From assembly GCA_900547835.1 (NCBI GenBank), contig URIJ01000116.1, positions 1 through 6,608 of the forward strand: 6,608 nt of DNA. Reading direction: 5' to 3'. This DNA is from an uncultured Collinsella sp. (GTDB lineage Bacteria; Actinomycetota; Coriobacteriia; Coriobacteriales; Coriobacteriaceae). Shown here piece after piece: positions 5,300 to 6,608 of this stretch; positions within the stretch are counted from its first letter, which is position 1; the number at the start of each line of letters is the position of its first letter. A model generated the notes under the pieces. It did no database searches. It was not told the origin of the DNA and saw only the letters and a program-made list of their open reading frames with translations. The position numbers and the translations under genes were made by a program.

Positions 5300-5899
5300 A
5301 TGAAAAAGAAGGCCTTTGCGATTCTCACCCTCTGCATCAGTCTCTTTGCCGCGGTTGCCTTGGTGGGTTGCGGTGGCAGCGGCGGCGCTACCGGCAGCGG
5401 CGGTGACGGTAGCGGTGGAGCGGAAAAGCCAGCCGTGGATATGAGGACCGACTTCATTTGGTTTAAGGTCGAGGTCCCCGAGGGCGTCGAGGTCACCGAC
5501 GTCGCAGGCGATACCGCCGACAGGGCCCAGTTTAAGTTCATCGAGAGCGAGCACGCGAGCGATCGCTTCATCCCTGTCTTCGACCCTGACAAGAACGCCG
5601 ACGAGCTGTTCGACTACGAGGCAAAGTGGAATGCCAGCTTTGAGTGGACCGAGAATGACCCCGTCAAGTACAACGGCAAGACTTGGCGCAACGCTTCCTA
5701 TACACACTCGGGCGGCGTGACGACTGAGTACTTCACCGACGTTGACGGCGGCAGCGTGTATGTGCGCATCGACAACGTCGAAGAGCACAAGGATGCCGTC
5801 GAAACCATGATGAAGTCCCTGGAATTTGCCGATGACATCGCTAAGGCTAAGACCGAGGCCATGGACGTCAAGCTCGACGATATCGAGATCAAGCGCTAA
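5300..5899 (+). CDS. Putative lipoprotein, paralogue B
   Basis: This is a 199-residue lipoprotein, the same length as its upstream neighbour and plainly its paralogue. It has an MKKK signal peptide with lipobox LVGC (Cys24 lipidated), a Gly-rich linker (25-41), and TDFIWFKVEVPEG again beginning at residue 50. SDRFIPVF, NDPVKYNGKTW, EYFTDVDGGSVYV and the ending VKLDDIEIKR follow. Unlike copy A its mature part has no Cys other than Cys24, and its linker is almost pure Gly/Ser/Ala/Asp rather than Lys/Glu-rich. A 24-bp stretch coding DFIWFKVE (5450-5473) is identical at DNA level to 4611-4634, while most of the gene has diverged. GGAGG with an 8-base spacer precedes ATG 5300, matching copy A. The gene has its own terminator. 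It is probably anchored on the outer face of the cytoplasmic membrane; the function is unknown. Confidence 0.9.
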   Translation: MKKKAFAILTLCISLFAAVALVGCGGSGGATGSGGDGSGGAEKPAVDMRTDFIWFKVEVPEGVEVTDVAGDTADRAQFKFIESEHASDRFIPVFDPDKNADELFDYEAKWNASFEWTENDPVKYNGKTWRNASYTHSGGVTTEYFTDVDGGSVYVRIDNVEEHKDAVETMMKSLEFADDIAKAKTEAMDVKLDDIEIKR

Positions 5900-5971
5900 G
5901 CGACTGGCGAGCGCAACGGGAAACACGGTCGCAGTGCAAACAAGCGACGGTACCCCAGCGCTTCGTACCCA

Positions 5972-6003
5972 GGGAGGGCCGGTAAACCGACCCTCCCTTT
6001 CTT
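5972..6003 (+). terminator. Rho-independent terminator of lipoprotein B
   Basis: GGGAGGG (5972-5978) pairs with CCCTCCC (5991-5997). After one C-A mismatch, CGG pairs with CCG around a TAAA loop. TTTCTT follows. The build, with an internal mismatch at the same relative place, resembles the terminator of lipoprotein A. From 6004 to about 6155 I see no further signal. Confidence 0.87.
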
Positions 6004-6155
6004 ATGCCGGTAGCCAACGAACGCGAGGATGCCGGACGCCGGAACCGCTCCAAATGTAGCAACAGTACGAAAACGACAAACACCCCAACACGTCCGCCCG
6101 CCGATTTATTGCGCCGCGCAGACAATTAAACCAGCATCTTTAAACATCTGGGCAG

Positions 6156-6161
6156 TATAGT
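6156..6161 (+). promoter_or_regulatory. Possible -10 element for the Tat-exported gene
   Basis: TATAGT (6156-6161) matches the -10 consensus at 5 of 6 positions and lies 43 bases before the start at 6205, in an AT-rich patch. No clear -35 hexamer is present at normal spacing, so the assignment rests on the -10 alone. Confidence 0.35.
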
Positions 6162-6204
6162 GACCAAAACTATCGCATAACCGCACTCTACGAATGGAGA
6201 AGTT

Positions 6205-6608
6205 ATGACCGAACACCACGCCATCAGCCGCCGAGCATTTACGTTGGGCCTTGGACTCGCGGCGTTGTCGCCACTTGCAAGCCTGCCCGAAACCGCGGCA
6301 TTGGGCATTGGCCCACGAGCGGCATTTGCAGACGACGCTGCCACAGCGTCGGTCAGCCTCAACAATTTCGTCATTCGCCTTCGCCCCGCGGGCTATTTTC
6401 GCACCGCGAGCGTCAACCAAGACGGCAACGTTCGCGGCAACGTCTGCCACCTGTTTAACGACGGCACGTCCAGCAAGCTCATCCTTGAGAACGTAACGAC
6501 CAAGAATGACGATACAAACTGGTATGCTATCCGCACCTTGCTCAATTTCGAAGAGCATAAAAAGACGGGCTACAGCATTTGGTCGGTCGATGGCGACTCG
6601 GACAAAGA
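6205..6608 (+). CDS. Tat-exported protein, N-terminal part (cut by window edge)
   Basis: An open frame runs from ATG 6205 to the right edge (134 full codons). The N-terminus carries a twin-arginine signal: SRRAFTLG (8-15), then a Gly/Ala/Leu-rich core, and a probable signal-peptidase I site after AFA (residue 42; AFA|DD). The protein is therefore probably exported folded through the Tat system and released, or held by something beyond the edge. The visible mature part includes VSLNNFVIRLRPAGYF, GNVCHLFNDGTSSKLILEN and TNWYAIRT, with spaced Trp and Asn-Gly turns. That loosely recalls ricin-type beta-trefoil or other carbohydrate-binding repeats, but it is too short to assign. GGAGA (6196-6200) four bases upstream supports the start. 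The gene is separated from the lipoprotein genes by a terminator, so it is an independent unit. Confidence 0.8.
   Translation, partial: MTEHHAISRRAFTLGLGLAALSPLASLPETAALGIGPRAAFADDAATASVSLNNFVIRLRPAGYFRTASVNQDGNVRGNVCHLFNDGTSSKLILENVTTKNDDTNWYAIRTLLNFEEHKKTGYSIWSVDGDSDK

Noticed and set aside
5268..5303. 11-codon ORF whose stop overlaps the ATG of lipoprotein B (ATGA)
   Set aside because: Its ribosome site is weak, and its frame simply runs across the real Shine-Dalgarno sequence. The overlap is most likely chance.
5276..5926. Minus-strand ORF of 216 codons opposite lipoprotein B
   Set aside because: It covers exactly the lipoprotein gene and its linker, has no credible ribosome site or domain, and the plus-strand gene has a signal peptide, ribosome site and paralogue.
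6106..6558. Minus-strand ORF of 150 codons at the right end
   Set aside because: It is opposite the Tat-signal gene and has low-complexity Ala/Arg composition. The plus-strand frame has a clear twin-arginine signal and ribosome site.

Overview
The window looks like chromosomal DNA of a high-GC anaerobic actinobacterium of the Coriobacteriia, most likely Collinsella or a close relative. This is an inference from base composition, codon use, an N-terminal-nucleophile dipeptidase of family C69, a phasin-like protein, a clostridial-type FolD/FchA pair and Gly/Ser-rich lipoproteins. No rRNA or other phylogenetic marker is present.

Layout. The left two thirds (1-4084) is read on the minus strand, so transcription runs right to left. 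It begins with fchA (methenyl-THF cyclohydrolase), followed two bases later by folD (methylene-THF dehydrogenase). Next is an AT-rich gap (2253-2594) with a hairpin terminator inside a perfect 31-bp inverted repeat. Then come a C69 dipeptidase, a phasin-like helical protein, and the 5' end of an acidic, probably disordered N-terminus that runs off the left edge. The right third (4461-6608) is read on the plus strand. It has two paralogous 199-aa lipoproteins, each with its own terminator and each preceded by the same 19-bp dyad-containing motif. After them is the start of a Tat-exported protein that runs off the right edge. The gap 4085-4460 holds the divergent regulatory sequences.

How the genes work together. 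FchA and FolD form a one-carbon (folate) module. The FolD lacks the Lys and Gln that catalyse cyclohydrolase chemistry in bifunctional FolD enzymes, so FchA probably supplies that step. The phasin-like gene and the partial gene below it are closely spaced and probably cotranscribed. The twin lipoproteins are probably surface-anchored products of a local duplication that kept a common upstream element; their function is unknown.

The items most worth following up are the FolD active-site substitutions, the long inverted repeat at 2327-2556, and the duplicated lipoprotein units with their shared upstream motif. I saw no complete mobile element, CRISPR array, defence system or RNA gene.
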